This document shows, piece by piece, positions 1-6,272 of a stretch of DNA of 18,239 bases. This DNA comes from an uncultured Oscillospiraceae bacterium (GTDB taxonomy: Bacteria; Bacillota; Clostridia; Oscillospirales; Ruminococcaceae). The stretch spans positions 1 to 18,239 of the forward strand of contig USFO01000021.1 in assembly GCA_900553955.1 (NCBI GenBank), given 5' to 3'. The notes under the pieces were generated by a model. The model was not told the DNA's origin, searched no databases, and saw nothing but the letters and a program-made list of their open reading frames with translations. Both the position numbers and the translations under genes were made by a program. Within the stretch, counting starts at the first letter, position 1, and the number at the start of each line of letters is the position of its first letter.

Positions 1-954
1 AGTATCAAAGACTTCTCCTACTGCGTACACGGTTTTTTGCGGAGCCGAAATCATTTCCAAGGAAACCGCTTTTTCTCCAAGCACTACAACATATTTGGTC
101 GCTTCTGCTCCGGCGCCGCCTACTTCCACAACCATCTCAGAAGCATGTTCATTCCAGTTAGGAATAAAAACTCCGTCTGTCGCACCTTCTACCGTAACCG
201 TGGCTGCGGCTGCCATCGGAACTGCGTTTACCTTTATTTTTGTATCTTTGTCAATATATGCCGTATATTTTGTGGTATTGCCATCAAATGCTTCGGAAAG
301 CACAATCTTTTCACCCGGATTTGCACTTTCTGATAAATTCAAGCTTCTAAGGGTTGCTCTTCTCTTAACCGTAAGGGTGTATTCCGTCTTAGAATCTTCT
401 GTTTTTCCGTCATAAGAAACAATTGTTGCCGTATTACCTTCAATCCTTGCTATCTTAATAAAAAGAGGTAATGGAGCGCCTTTTGTACTGCTAAGCTTTA
501 CTGTCCTCTTTAGCTTTCCGTCCTGTATATGATATTTGCACTCTGCCACATCATTCTTTCCAAATAATTCCACCCAAACAAAAAAATTGTTTATGTTATC
601 GGGTATTACAATAGTATAATCCTTTGTATTTGAATCAAACTCCGGAGTTAAAGCATATTTTTCAACATCTGCGAGCTTTGTTCCCGGCTTTGAAACGACC
701 AAATTCTTAATAAGCACTGCTCCGTCATCCGCAATAGGCTGTTCCTGCTCGGCGGGTTCTTCCGCAGGTGCGGCGGGCTGTTCCTGCTCGGCGGGCTGCG
801 CGGGTTCTGCCAGCTGTGTCGGTTCCTCCGCCGGGGTGGAAACCTCGCCCACGGGCGCCATGTCAAGGGTTTTCATGCCGTCGGCAAGCGCCGCCGTCGG
901 CAGTACGGAAAATATCATCATTGCCGCAAGCAATAATGACAGGAATTTCTTCAT
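1..954 (-). CDS. Secreted surface protein with cadherin-like beta-sandwich repeats (5' part, runs off the window)
   Basis: The frame is open from an ATG at 954 to the left edge (318 codons, no stop), so only the N-terminus is present. A strong AGGAGG lies 7 nt upstream of the ATG. Residues 1-24 form a classic signal peptide (MKK start, hydrophobic core, cleavage probably after ALA). Residues about 40-75 are a Pro/Glu/Ala/Gln-rich low-complexity linker. Residues about 80-197 and 198-292 look like two beta-sandwich units; the second has the L-x-L-N-L-S...Y-x-A-Y-I pattern of the cadherin-like beta-sandwich family (PF12733). Residues from about 297 (LEMISAPQKTVYAVGEVFDT) match the start of a bacterial Ig-like domain. 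The protein is therefore exported and probably extracellular or wall-linked; any C-terminal anchor is outside the window. The exact function is unknown. DNA coding for the folded part is visibly AT-richer than the linker and the repair genes, suggesting modular exchange. Confidence 0.85.
   Translation of the reverse strand, partial: MKKFLSLLLAAMMIFSVLPTAALADGMKTLDMAPVGEVSTPAEEPTQLAEPAQPAEQEQPAAPAEEPAEQEQPIADDGAVLIKNLVVSKPGTKLADVEKYALTPEFDSNTKDYTIVIPDNINNFFVWVELFGKNDVAECKYHIQDGKLKRTVKLSSTKGAPLPLFIKIARIEGNTATIVSYDGKTEDSKTEYTLTVKRRATLRSLNLSESANPGEKIVLSEAFDGNTTKYTAYIDKDTKIKVNAVPMAAAATVTVEGATDGVFIPNWNEHASEMVVEVGGAGAEATKYVVVLGEKAVSLEMISAPQKTVYAVGEVFDT
737..795. repeat. Two perfect 20-nt direct repeats inside the Pro/Glu linker
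   Basis: GGCTGTTCCTGCTCGGCGGG occurs at 737-756 and 776-795, a period of 39 bp or 13 codons. It encodes the PAEQEQP-type linker repeat of the surface protein. Such in-frame repeats can expand or contract by slippage and so change linker length. Confidence 0.85.
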
Positions 955-989
955 TGAAATTTCCTCCTTATTTTTCTTTTTCTATATTT

Positions 990-1074
990 GCAATCAGCCG
1001 AAAGGCTGTTATTGCCGCTTGCAAACAGAACACATCATTCTTTACTGTGTAAAGAATGGGAGCGGTACCGCTCC
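990..1074 (-). promoter_or_regulatory. 5' leader of the surface-protein gene: three consecutive hairpins
   Basis: Three inverted repeats lie between the promoter and the start codon. In transcript order they are: a perfect 16-bp palindrome GGAGCGGTACCGCTCC (1059-1074); a 9-bp stem with 3-nt loop, ATTCTTTAC/GTAAAGAAT (1037-1057, directly abutting the first); and a 10-bp stem with a 4-nt loop and a 2-nt bulge (990-1015). They would form a compactly folded leader of about 130 nt. I could not match it to a known riboswitch. The palindromes could instead be protein-binding sites. Confidence 0.5.
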
Positions 1075-1091
1075 GCCGCTTATTCATCATC

Positions 1092-1121
1092 ATTTTAACT
1101 TAAATTTATGATTTATGTCAA
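1092..1121 (-). promoter_or_regulatory. SigA-type promoter for the surface-protein gene
   Basis: On the minus strand a perfect -35 TTGACA (1121-1116) is followed after 18 bp by TAAAAT (1097-1092); TTAAAA at 17 bp is the alternative register. Transcription would start near 1085, giving a leader of about 130 nt before the ATG at 954. Confidence 0.75.
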
Positions 1122-1141
1122 GCTTTTCATTAAAAGATAGC

Positions 1142-1166
1142 AAAAACGGTTGCTTAAAAGGCGACC
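1142..1166 (-). terminator. Possible weak terminator after the methyltransferase gene
   Basis: On the minus strand GGTCGC and GCAACC (1166-1161 and 1153-1148) can form a 6-bp stem with one C-A mismatch, followed by GTTTTTG. It lies about 30 nt past the methyltransferase stop codon. The stem is short and imperfect, so this is tentative. Confidence 0.3.
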
Positions 1167-1196
1167 GCAGTAAAACCTCATTAGTAAAAACTAAGT

Positions 1197-2321
1197 TTAT
1201 TTGAAATACATATAGAGCTGGCATTTAATCATGCCGTTATAGAGCTTGCGGCGGCGATCCGCCTTTCTGCCGAATAGTGCTTCAAATTCATCGTGGGGAG
1301 AGATTATATTGAAGCTTCTGCCCGGCGCCGGTTCGCACAGTCTGCCAAGGGCGCGGTATAGCTCCTCCGCCTCTTTCACATCAAGTATGCGCTCGCCGTA
1401 GGGCGGGTTGCACAGCATAATCAGGCGTCGCTCCGCCTGCGGAAATTCAAAATTCCTCATATCCCGCTGTTCCACATGGATGCGGCTTGCAACGCCTGCA
1501 TTCGCCGCATTTTCCATGGTAAGGCGCACCGCCTCCGGGTCAATATCCGAGCCGAACGCCTCAAACGGTGCATCGTGACTAATTTCGTCAAGGCAGGCGC
1601 TGCGCTGGCGCTGCCAAGCCTCCGCCGGGAAGCAACCCCACTGCTCCGCCGCAAAGTGGCGGTTTATTCCGGGGGCAATATTCATGGCTTTCAACGCGGA
1701 TTCTATCATCAGCGTGCCGCTGCCGCACATAGGGTCGCAAACCACGCTGTCCGGGTACACATGGGCAAGGTCGGCAATACCCGCGGCGATGGTCTCCTTG
1801 ATGGGAGCCTCCACGGAATTGCGGCGGTAGCCGCGCTTGTGAAGCCCTATGCCGGAGGTATCGAGAAGCAGCATCACCCTGTCCTTCAGCAGCATAAACT
1901 GAATTTGAACCGTTGCGCCTGTTTCCTCAAACCAGCTCTGGTGATAAACGCCCTCAAGGCGCTTTGCAACCGCCTTTTTTATAATCGACTGGCAATCCGA
2001 CATACTGTAAAGCTGACTTTTTACCGTTCTGCCCTTTACCGGAAACGCATCCTTGCGCCCGATAAATTCCTCCCATGGTGCGGCAAGCGTCCCTTGGAAC
2101 AGCTCCTCATAGCTGCGCGCGGTAAATTCCGCAACTATGATTTGCACGCGCTCCGCGGTGCGCAGGCGAAGGTTTGCACGCGCCGCGTCCTCAAAGCTTC
2201 CTTCGAATGTAACGCGGCCGTCCTCCGCGACTATATTTTCTGCGCCCATACGCTTCATTTCGCCGGAAAGCACGCTTTCCAAGCCGAAAAGACAGGGGCA
2301 GGATATTTTAAGCTTATCCAT
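1197..2321 (-). CDS. THUMP-domain class I SAM-dependent 23S rRNA (guanine-N2)-methyltransferase, RlmL/YpsC-like
   Basis: 374 aa, the usual length for the Firmicutes YpsC / N-terminal RlmL family, which methylates guanine N2 in 23S rRNA. The N-terminal part (about 1-155) fits a ferredoxin-like plus THUMP RNA-binding module. HKRGYR (161-166) is the conserved segment before the Rossmann methyltransferase domain. That domain shows the SAM-binding motif DPMCGSGT (196-203), the acidic loop GSDIDPEAV (257-265) and the catalytic NPPYGER (305-311) typical of N2/N6 methylases. The ATG at 2321 has GGAG 5 nt upstream. No clear promoter is seen just upstream, so it may be read from the DivIVA-like gene's promoter across the hairpin-rich gap. 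The family call is firm; the exact target nucleotide is inferred from the family only. Confidence 0.92.
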   Translation of the reverse strand: MDKLKISCPCLFGLESVLSGEMKRMGAENIVAEDGRVTFEGSFEDAARANLRLRTAERVQIIVAEFTARSYEELFQGTLAAPWEEFIGRKDAFPVKGRTVKSQLYSMSDCQSIIKKAVAKRLEGVYHQSWFEETGATVQIQFMLLKDRVMLLLDTSGIGLHKRGYRRNSVEAPIKETIAAGIADLAHVYPDSVVCDPMCGSGTLMIESALKAMNIAPGINRHFAAEQWGCFPAEAWQRQRSACLDEISHDAPFEAFGSDIDPEAVRLTMENAANAGVASRIHVEQRDMRNFEFPQAERRLIMLCNPPYGERILDVKEAEELYRALGRLCEPAPGRSFNIISPHDEFEALFGRKADRRRKLYNGMIKCQLYMYFK

Positions 2322-2558
2322 ATTTTCTCCTTAACTGTCAGCGCGCCGAAATATTTCATTCGGCGCTGCTTTCAAAATCTGTGTATTATTGCCCTGAGCA
2401 GGCTTTTTATTTCGTCTGCAAAGCTGCGCTTTCGCCGCAGAACGATTTTCGCCGGCGGCCGTGGGACAAGCTCCCTCGGCTTTTGGCATACAATGCTTTG
2501 AGTACCGCCTTCTGCGCCGCCCGCTGCGCTTTGAACCTCTGTTACGGGCTGCGGCGGG
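2322..2558 (-). other. Structured non-coding stretch between the DivIVA-like and methyltransferase genes
   Basis: No gene with a credible start is visible here. The stretch contains several stable inverted repeats. GCGCCGAA/TTCGGCGC (2343-2350 and 2359-2366) is a perfect 8-bp stem about 20 nt before the methyltransferase start. GCCG-GGGA/TCCC-CGGC (2458-2480) is an 8-bp stem with a single mismatch and a 5-nt loop. A GCAG/CTGC-based stem with a GAAA-type loop, closed by CGT/ACG with a one-base bulge, lies at about 2413-2444. It could be a 5' leader or intergenic RNA, or one copy of a dispersed genomic repeat. Confidence 0.45.
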
Positions 2559-3308
2559 TCACTGAAAAAAGCGGTTTTTGAAGGCTTCCACCCTGCCGTT
2601 CGCTTCCGTCACCATTTTTTCGTACTCGGTCTGAATTTCATCGCATTTAGACGTCTTTCCCTCCGCCGCTATCTTCGCCGCAGAAGCGGATTTGCCTATG
2701 TACTCAAGGCGCTGAATGAGCACGGAAAGAGAATCCTGCATAAACGCCTTCGTCTTTTCAAGCTCCTTACAGAAGCTGTCGATTTCTGCATTTATGCCCT
2801 CCGCAGAGGCTTGAGCATCGTTTATTATGCTTTGAGCATTGTTCTTGGCACCGCTGAGCATCACCCTTGCGGAATCGCCCATTTCGGTCATGGCGGCAAC
2901 AAGCCGCTTTTCCTCAGCCGCATGCTCATCGGCTTTTTGGCGTTCCTGCTCAATCTTATCCTCAAGCTGCTTGTTAAGCTCTTTCTCTATGCAAAGCTCC
3001 TTTTCCGCAATTTCGCAGCGGGTTTTAAGCTTTGCGTTGTCGCTTTCAAGATTGTCGCAGCGGGTCTTGAGCATCATATAATGCTCGCGCATTTCGTTGT
3101 ATGCGGACATAAGCTCGTTAAAGCTTTTTTCGCCCTCCTCGGTTTTTATTTTGAGGTCGGTTATTTGAGAAGAAAGACCCCTGTTTTCCTCGTCAAGTCT
3201 GGTCTGCTCCTCCGTATGCTTCGCATTGAGCGAATCTATATATTTAAGGACTTCTTCTTTGTTGAAGCCGCCGAAAGCCTGATTTCTGAAAATTACCTGT
3301 TCGGACAT
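2559..3308 (-). CDS. DivIVA-like coiled-coil protein
   Basis: 249 aa from the ATG at 3308, chosen because AAGGAG lies 8-9 nt upstream and the conserved N-terminus begins there; the 36 extra in-frame codons upstream overlap the promoter. The N-terminus (IFRNQAFGGFNKEEVLKYID, about 5-24) resembles the short DivIVA lipid-binding region with its F-x-G-[FY]-x-x-x-E-V pattern. The rest is a long, charged heptad-type coiled coil (about 25-150), a variable link, and a second helical block (about 165-249) ending in FKNRFFQ. There is no signal peptide or membrane segment. In Firmicutes such proteins sit at septa or poles and scaffold division or wall synthesis; that role here is inferred from similarity. 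A generic coiled-coil protein remains possible. Confidence 0.7.
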   Translation of the reverse strand: MSEQVIFRNQAFGGFNKEEVLKYIDSLNAKHTEEQTRLDEENRGLSSQITDLKIKTEEGEKSFNELMSAYNEMREHYMMLKTRCDNLESDNAKLKTRCEIAEKELCIEKELNKQLEDKIEQERQKADEHAAEEKRLVAAMTEMGDSARVMLSGAKNNAQSIINDAQASAEGINAEIDSFCKELEKTKAFMQDSLSVLIQRLEYIGKSASAAKIAAEGKTSKCDEIQTEYEKMVTEANGRVEAFKNRFFQ

Positions 3309-3342
3309 TGGAGTTCTCTCCTTTTTAATATGTTTATACTTT

Positions 3343-3371
3343 ATCATAACATATTCCTTCTCATTTTTACA
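3343..3371 (-). promoter_or_regulatory. Extended -10 promoter for the DivIVA-like gene
   Basis: On the minus strand TGT-TATGAT (3351-3343) is an extended -10, with a weak -35 TGTAAA (3371-3366) at 17-bp spacing. It sits between the uvrA terminator and the start codon at 3308. Confidence 0.55.
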
Positions 3372-3392
3372 GGCTTTTGAGCAAATATTTTG

Positions 3393-3439
3393 AAAAAAAT
3401 CGGAGCAGAAACGCATTTTTTGCGTTTTCGCTCCGATTT
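3393..3439 (-). terminator. Rho-independent terminator of uvrBA
   Basis: A perfect 10-bp stem AAATCGGAGC/GCTCCGATTT (3397-3406 and 3430-3439) continues, after a 2x2 internal mismatch, into AAACGCA/TGCGTTT. On the minus strand it is followed by a run of seven T. The stem begins one base after the uvrA stop codon. Confidence 0.88.
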
Positions 3440-3440
3440 G

Positions 3441-6272
3441 TCACTTTTTCTGCTCCAAAATGGGCTTCAGGAACTTGCCGGTATAGGATTTTTTGCAGGC
3501 GGCAACCTTTTCCGGCGTACCGGAAACCACAATCGTGCCGCCGCCGTCGCCGCCCTCCGGTCCGAGGTCGATGATATAGTCCGCCACCTTGATGACATCG
3601 AGATTATGCTCAATCAGAATTACCGTGTTGCCGCCGTCCACCAGCTTTTGCAGAACGTCAATCAGCTTGTGAACATCCGCGGTGTGAAGTCCCGTTGTCG
3701 GCTCGTCCAAAATGTAAACCGTCTTTCCGGTGGGGCGCTTGGAAAGCTCCGTGGCGAGCTTCACTCTCTGCGCTTCGCCGCCGGAGAGGGTGGTCGCCGA
3801 CTGACCGAGGGTGACATATCCCAGTCCCACCTCCTGCAGAACTTCGATTTTGCGGCGGATTTTCGGCACATTCTCAAAGAAAACAAGGGCTTCCTCCACC
3901 GTCATATTCAGCACATCGCTGATATTTTTGTCCTTATAATGTACCTCAAGGGTTTCCCGGTTGTAGCGTTTGCCCTTGCACACCTCGCAGGGAACAAAAA
4001 TGTTCGGCAAAAAGTGCATTTCAATCTCGATAATGCCGCCGCCCTCGCAGGCTTCGCAGCGGCCGCCCTTTACGTTGAACGAATACCTGCCGGAATTATA
4101 GCCCCGCGCCTTTGACTCCGCCGTTTCTGCAAAGAGGTTGCGTATATCGGTGAAAACTCCGGTGTAAGTCGCCGGGTTGGAACGCGGCGTGCGCCCGATG
4201 GGCGACTGGTCGATGCAGATAACCTTATCGAGATTTTCTTCGCCCTCCACGGCGTCGCATTTGCCGGGAACGGACTTTGCACCGTTCAAATCCCTTGCGA
4301 GAGTTTTATAAAGTATCTCGTTTACAAGGGAGCTTTTGCCGGATCCGGAAACGCCGGTCACTACGCAGAATGTTCCGAGGGGGAATTCTGCGTCAATATG
4401 CCGCAGATTGTTCTCCGAAGCGCCGCGGACAATGATTTTCTTACCGTTTCCCTCCCGGCGGTGCTTTGGAATTTCAATCCTCTTTCTTCCGGAAAGATAT
4501 GCGCCGGTAACGGACTCCGGACAGCTTATTATATCCTCCACCGTGCCGGAGCATACCACTCTTCCGCCGTGAACTCCCGCTCCGGGGCCTATATCCACAA
4601 TATGGTCGGCAGCGAGCATGGTATCGGTGTCGTGCTCAACCACTATAACCGTGTTACCGAGGTCGCGCAGGCGCTTCAGCGTGGCAATAAGCTTTTCGTT
4701 ATCCCGCTGATGAAGCCCTATGCTTGGTTCATCGAGAATATAGAGAACTCCCATAAGCGACGAGCCTATCTGCGTGGCAAGGCGTATTCTCTGCGCCTCG
4801 CCGCCGGAGAGGGTCGCCGCTCCCCGTGAAAGAGTCAGATATTCAAGACCCACATTTTTCAAAAAGCCCAGGCGCGACTTGACCTCTTTCAAAATCAGGT
4901 GGGAAATCACCCTCTCTCTTTCGGTGAGCTGCATATTCTCCACAAAATCCAGCGCCTGCTTTACGGACATTTTTGAAAGCTCGCTGATATTTTTCCCTGC
5001 GACCGTCACGCCGAGGGATATTTTTTTCAGGCGTTCGCCGTGACATTCCGGGCAATCCACCGCCCGCATTTGCAGAGCTATTTCCTCTTTCATCCATTCA
5101 CTGCCGGTTTCCCGGAAGCGGCGCTCCAAATTGTTCACAACGCCCTCGAAATCCGTGGTGATATAGCCGTGCATACTGTCGCTTTCGCGCTTTACCCGCA
5201 GCTTTTTGCCCTTTGTGCCGTAGAGGATTACATCAAGAGCCTCCTTCGGCAAATCCTTTACCGGAACGTCAAGGGAAAATCCGTATTCCTCCGCCAAAGC
5301 ATCGTAATAGTTCTGCGCTATGCCGCCCTCGTAATAGTACCATCCGCTGGCGTGAATCGCCCCCTCCCGAACGGACAGGTTTTTGTTCGGAATGACAAGG
5401 TTCGGATCCACCCGCATAAAAACACCGAGGCCGGTGCATTTTTCACAGGCGCCGAATGGGTTATTGAACGAGAACATACGGGGAGTCAGCTCCTCTATGG
5501 AAATTCCGTGCTCCGGGCAGGCGTAGTTCTGTGAAAAGGTCATGTCCTCGCCGTCAATTACATTCACCACCGCAAGCCCGCCGCTCTGCGCCATAACGGT
5601 TTCAAGGGAGTCCGTAAGGCGGGAGGCTATGTCAGGACGAATTATCAGGCGGTCGACTATGATTTCTATGGTGTGCTTTTTGTTTTTGTCAAGCTTTATG
5701 TCTTCGGAAAGGTCATAAATGCTGCCGTCAATGCGCGCCCGCACAAAGCCGCCCCGGCGCGCCGCGTCAAGCTCCTTTATATGCTCGCCCTTTCGCCCGC
5801 GTATCACCGGCGCAAGAAGCTGAATTTTCGTGCCCTCCGGCAGCTCCAAAATTTTATCTACGATTTGGTCTATGGTCTGCTGCTTTATCTCTCTGCCGCA
5901 GACCGGGCAGTGCGGAATACCTATTCTCGCATAGAGCAGACGGAGATAGTCGTATATCTCCGTAACCGTGCCCACTGTGGAGCGCGGGTTTTTGCTCGTG
6001 TTTTTCTGGTCAATGGAAATTGCCGGGGAAAGTCCGTCTATGGAATCCACATCCGGCTTTTCCATCATTCCGAGGAACTGCCTTGCGTAGGAGGAAAGGC
6101 TCTCCATATATCTGCGCTGACCGTCGGCGAAAATAGTATCAAAGGCAAGGGAGCTTTTTCCGGAGCCGGAAAGTCCGGTTAACACAACAAGCTTGTCCCT
6201 CGGTATTTCGAGATCTATATTTTTAAGATTGTGTTCCCTTGCGCCTTTTATGACTATGGAATTTTGATTCAT
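3441..6272 (-). CDS. uvrA: Excinuclease ABC subunit A (UvrA)
   Basis: UvrA is the ATPase that finds DNA lesions and loads UvrB in nucleotide excision repair. From the ATG at 6272 it is 943 aa, full family length. Visible parts: first Walker A GLSGSGKS (33-40); the IDQK...PRSTVGT segment (88-102); zinc site C252/H255...C276/C279; first ABC signature TLSGGEAQR (487-495) with ILDEP (512-516); second Walker A GVSGSGKSS (640-648); zinc site C739/C742...C762/C765; second signature TLSGGEAQR (828-836) with ILDEP (854-858). An ATG three codons upstream (6281) directly abuts the GGAGG and is too close to be used; the ATG at 6272 lies 9 nt from it. The first 50 bp overlap the end of uvrB, which points to translational coupling. 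Confidence 0.98.
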   Translation of the reverse strand: MNQNSIVIKGAREHNLKNIDLEIPRDKLVVLTGLSGSGKSSLAFDTIFADGQRRYMESLSSYARQFLGMMEKPDVDSIDGLSPAISIDQKNTSKNPRSTVGTVTEIYDYLRLLYARIGIPHCPVCGREIKQQTIDQIVDKILELPEGTKIQLLAPVIRGRKGEHIKELDAARRGGFVRARIDGSIYDLSEDIKLDKNKKHTIEIIVDRLIIRPDIASRLTDSLETVMAQSGGLAVVNVIDGEDMTFSQNYACPEHGISIEELTPRMFSFNNPFGACEKCTGLGVFMRVDPNLVIPNKNLSVREGAIHASGWYYYEGGIAQNYYDALAEEYGFSLDVPVKDLPKEALDVILYGTKGKKLRVKRESDSMHGYITTDFEGVVNNLERRFRETGSEWMKEEIALQMRAVDCPECHGERLKKISLGVTVAGKNISELSKMSVKQALDFVENMQLTERERVISHLILKEVKSRLGFLKNVGLEYLTLSRGAATLSGGEAQRIRLATQIGSSLMGVLYILDEPSIGLHQRDNEKLIATLKRLRDLGNTVIVVEHDTDTMLAADHIVDIGPGAGVHGGRVVCSGTVEDIISCPESVTGAYLSGRKRIEIPKHRREGNGKKIIVRGASENNLRHIDAEFPLGTFCVVTGVSGSGKSSLVNEILYKTLARDLNGAKSVPGKCDAVEGEENLDKVICIDQSPIGRTPRSNPATYTGVFTDIRNLFAETAESKARGYNSGRYSFNVKGGRCEACEGGGIIEIEMHFLPNIFVPCEVCKGKRYNRETLEVHYKDKNISDVLNMTVEEALVFFENVPKIRRKIEVLQEVGLGYVTLGQSATTLSGGEAQRVKLATELSKRPTGKTVYILDEPTTGLHTADVHKLIDVLQKLVDGGNTVILIEHNLDVIKVADYIIDLGPEGGDGGGTIVVSGTPEKVAACKKSYTGKFLKPILEQKK

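Noticed and set aside
955..1074. Known riboswitch (for example c-di-GMP-I) in the surface-protein leader
   Set aside because: The hairpins are simple palindromes, and I could not place the conserved core bases of any class I know. It is kept only as a structured leader of unknown role.
1476..2501. 341-codon plus-strand frame opposite the methyltransferase
   Set aside because: Antisense to an rRNA methyltransferase with DPMCGSGT and NPPY motifs; the translation resembles no protein family.
2381..2581. 66-codon plus-strand frame in the hairpin-rich gap
   Set aside because: No ribosome binding site, it overlaps the end of the DivIVA-like gene, and the frame is explained by hairpin-forming repeats.
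3309..3416. 36-codon N-terminal extension of the DivIVA-like protein
   Set aside because: It contains the promoter (-10 at 3343-3348), lacks a ribosome binding site and precedes the conserved start; the ATG at 3308 fits better.
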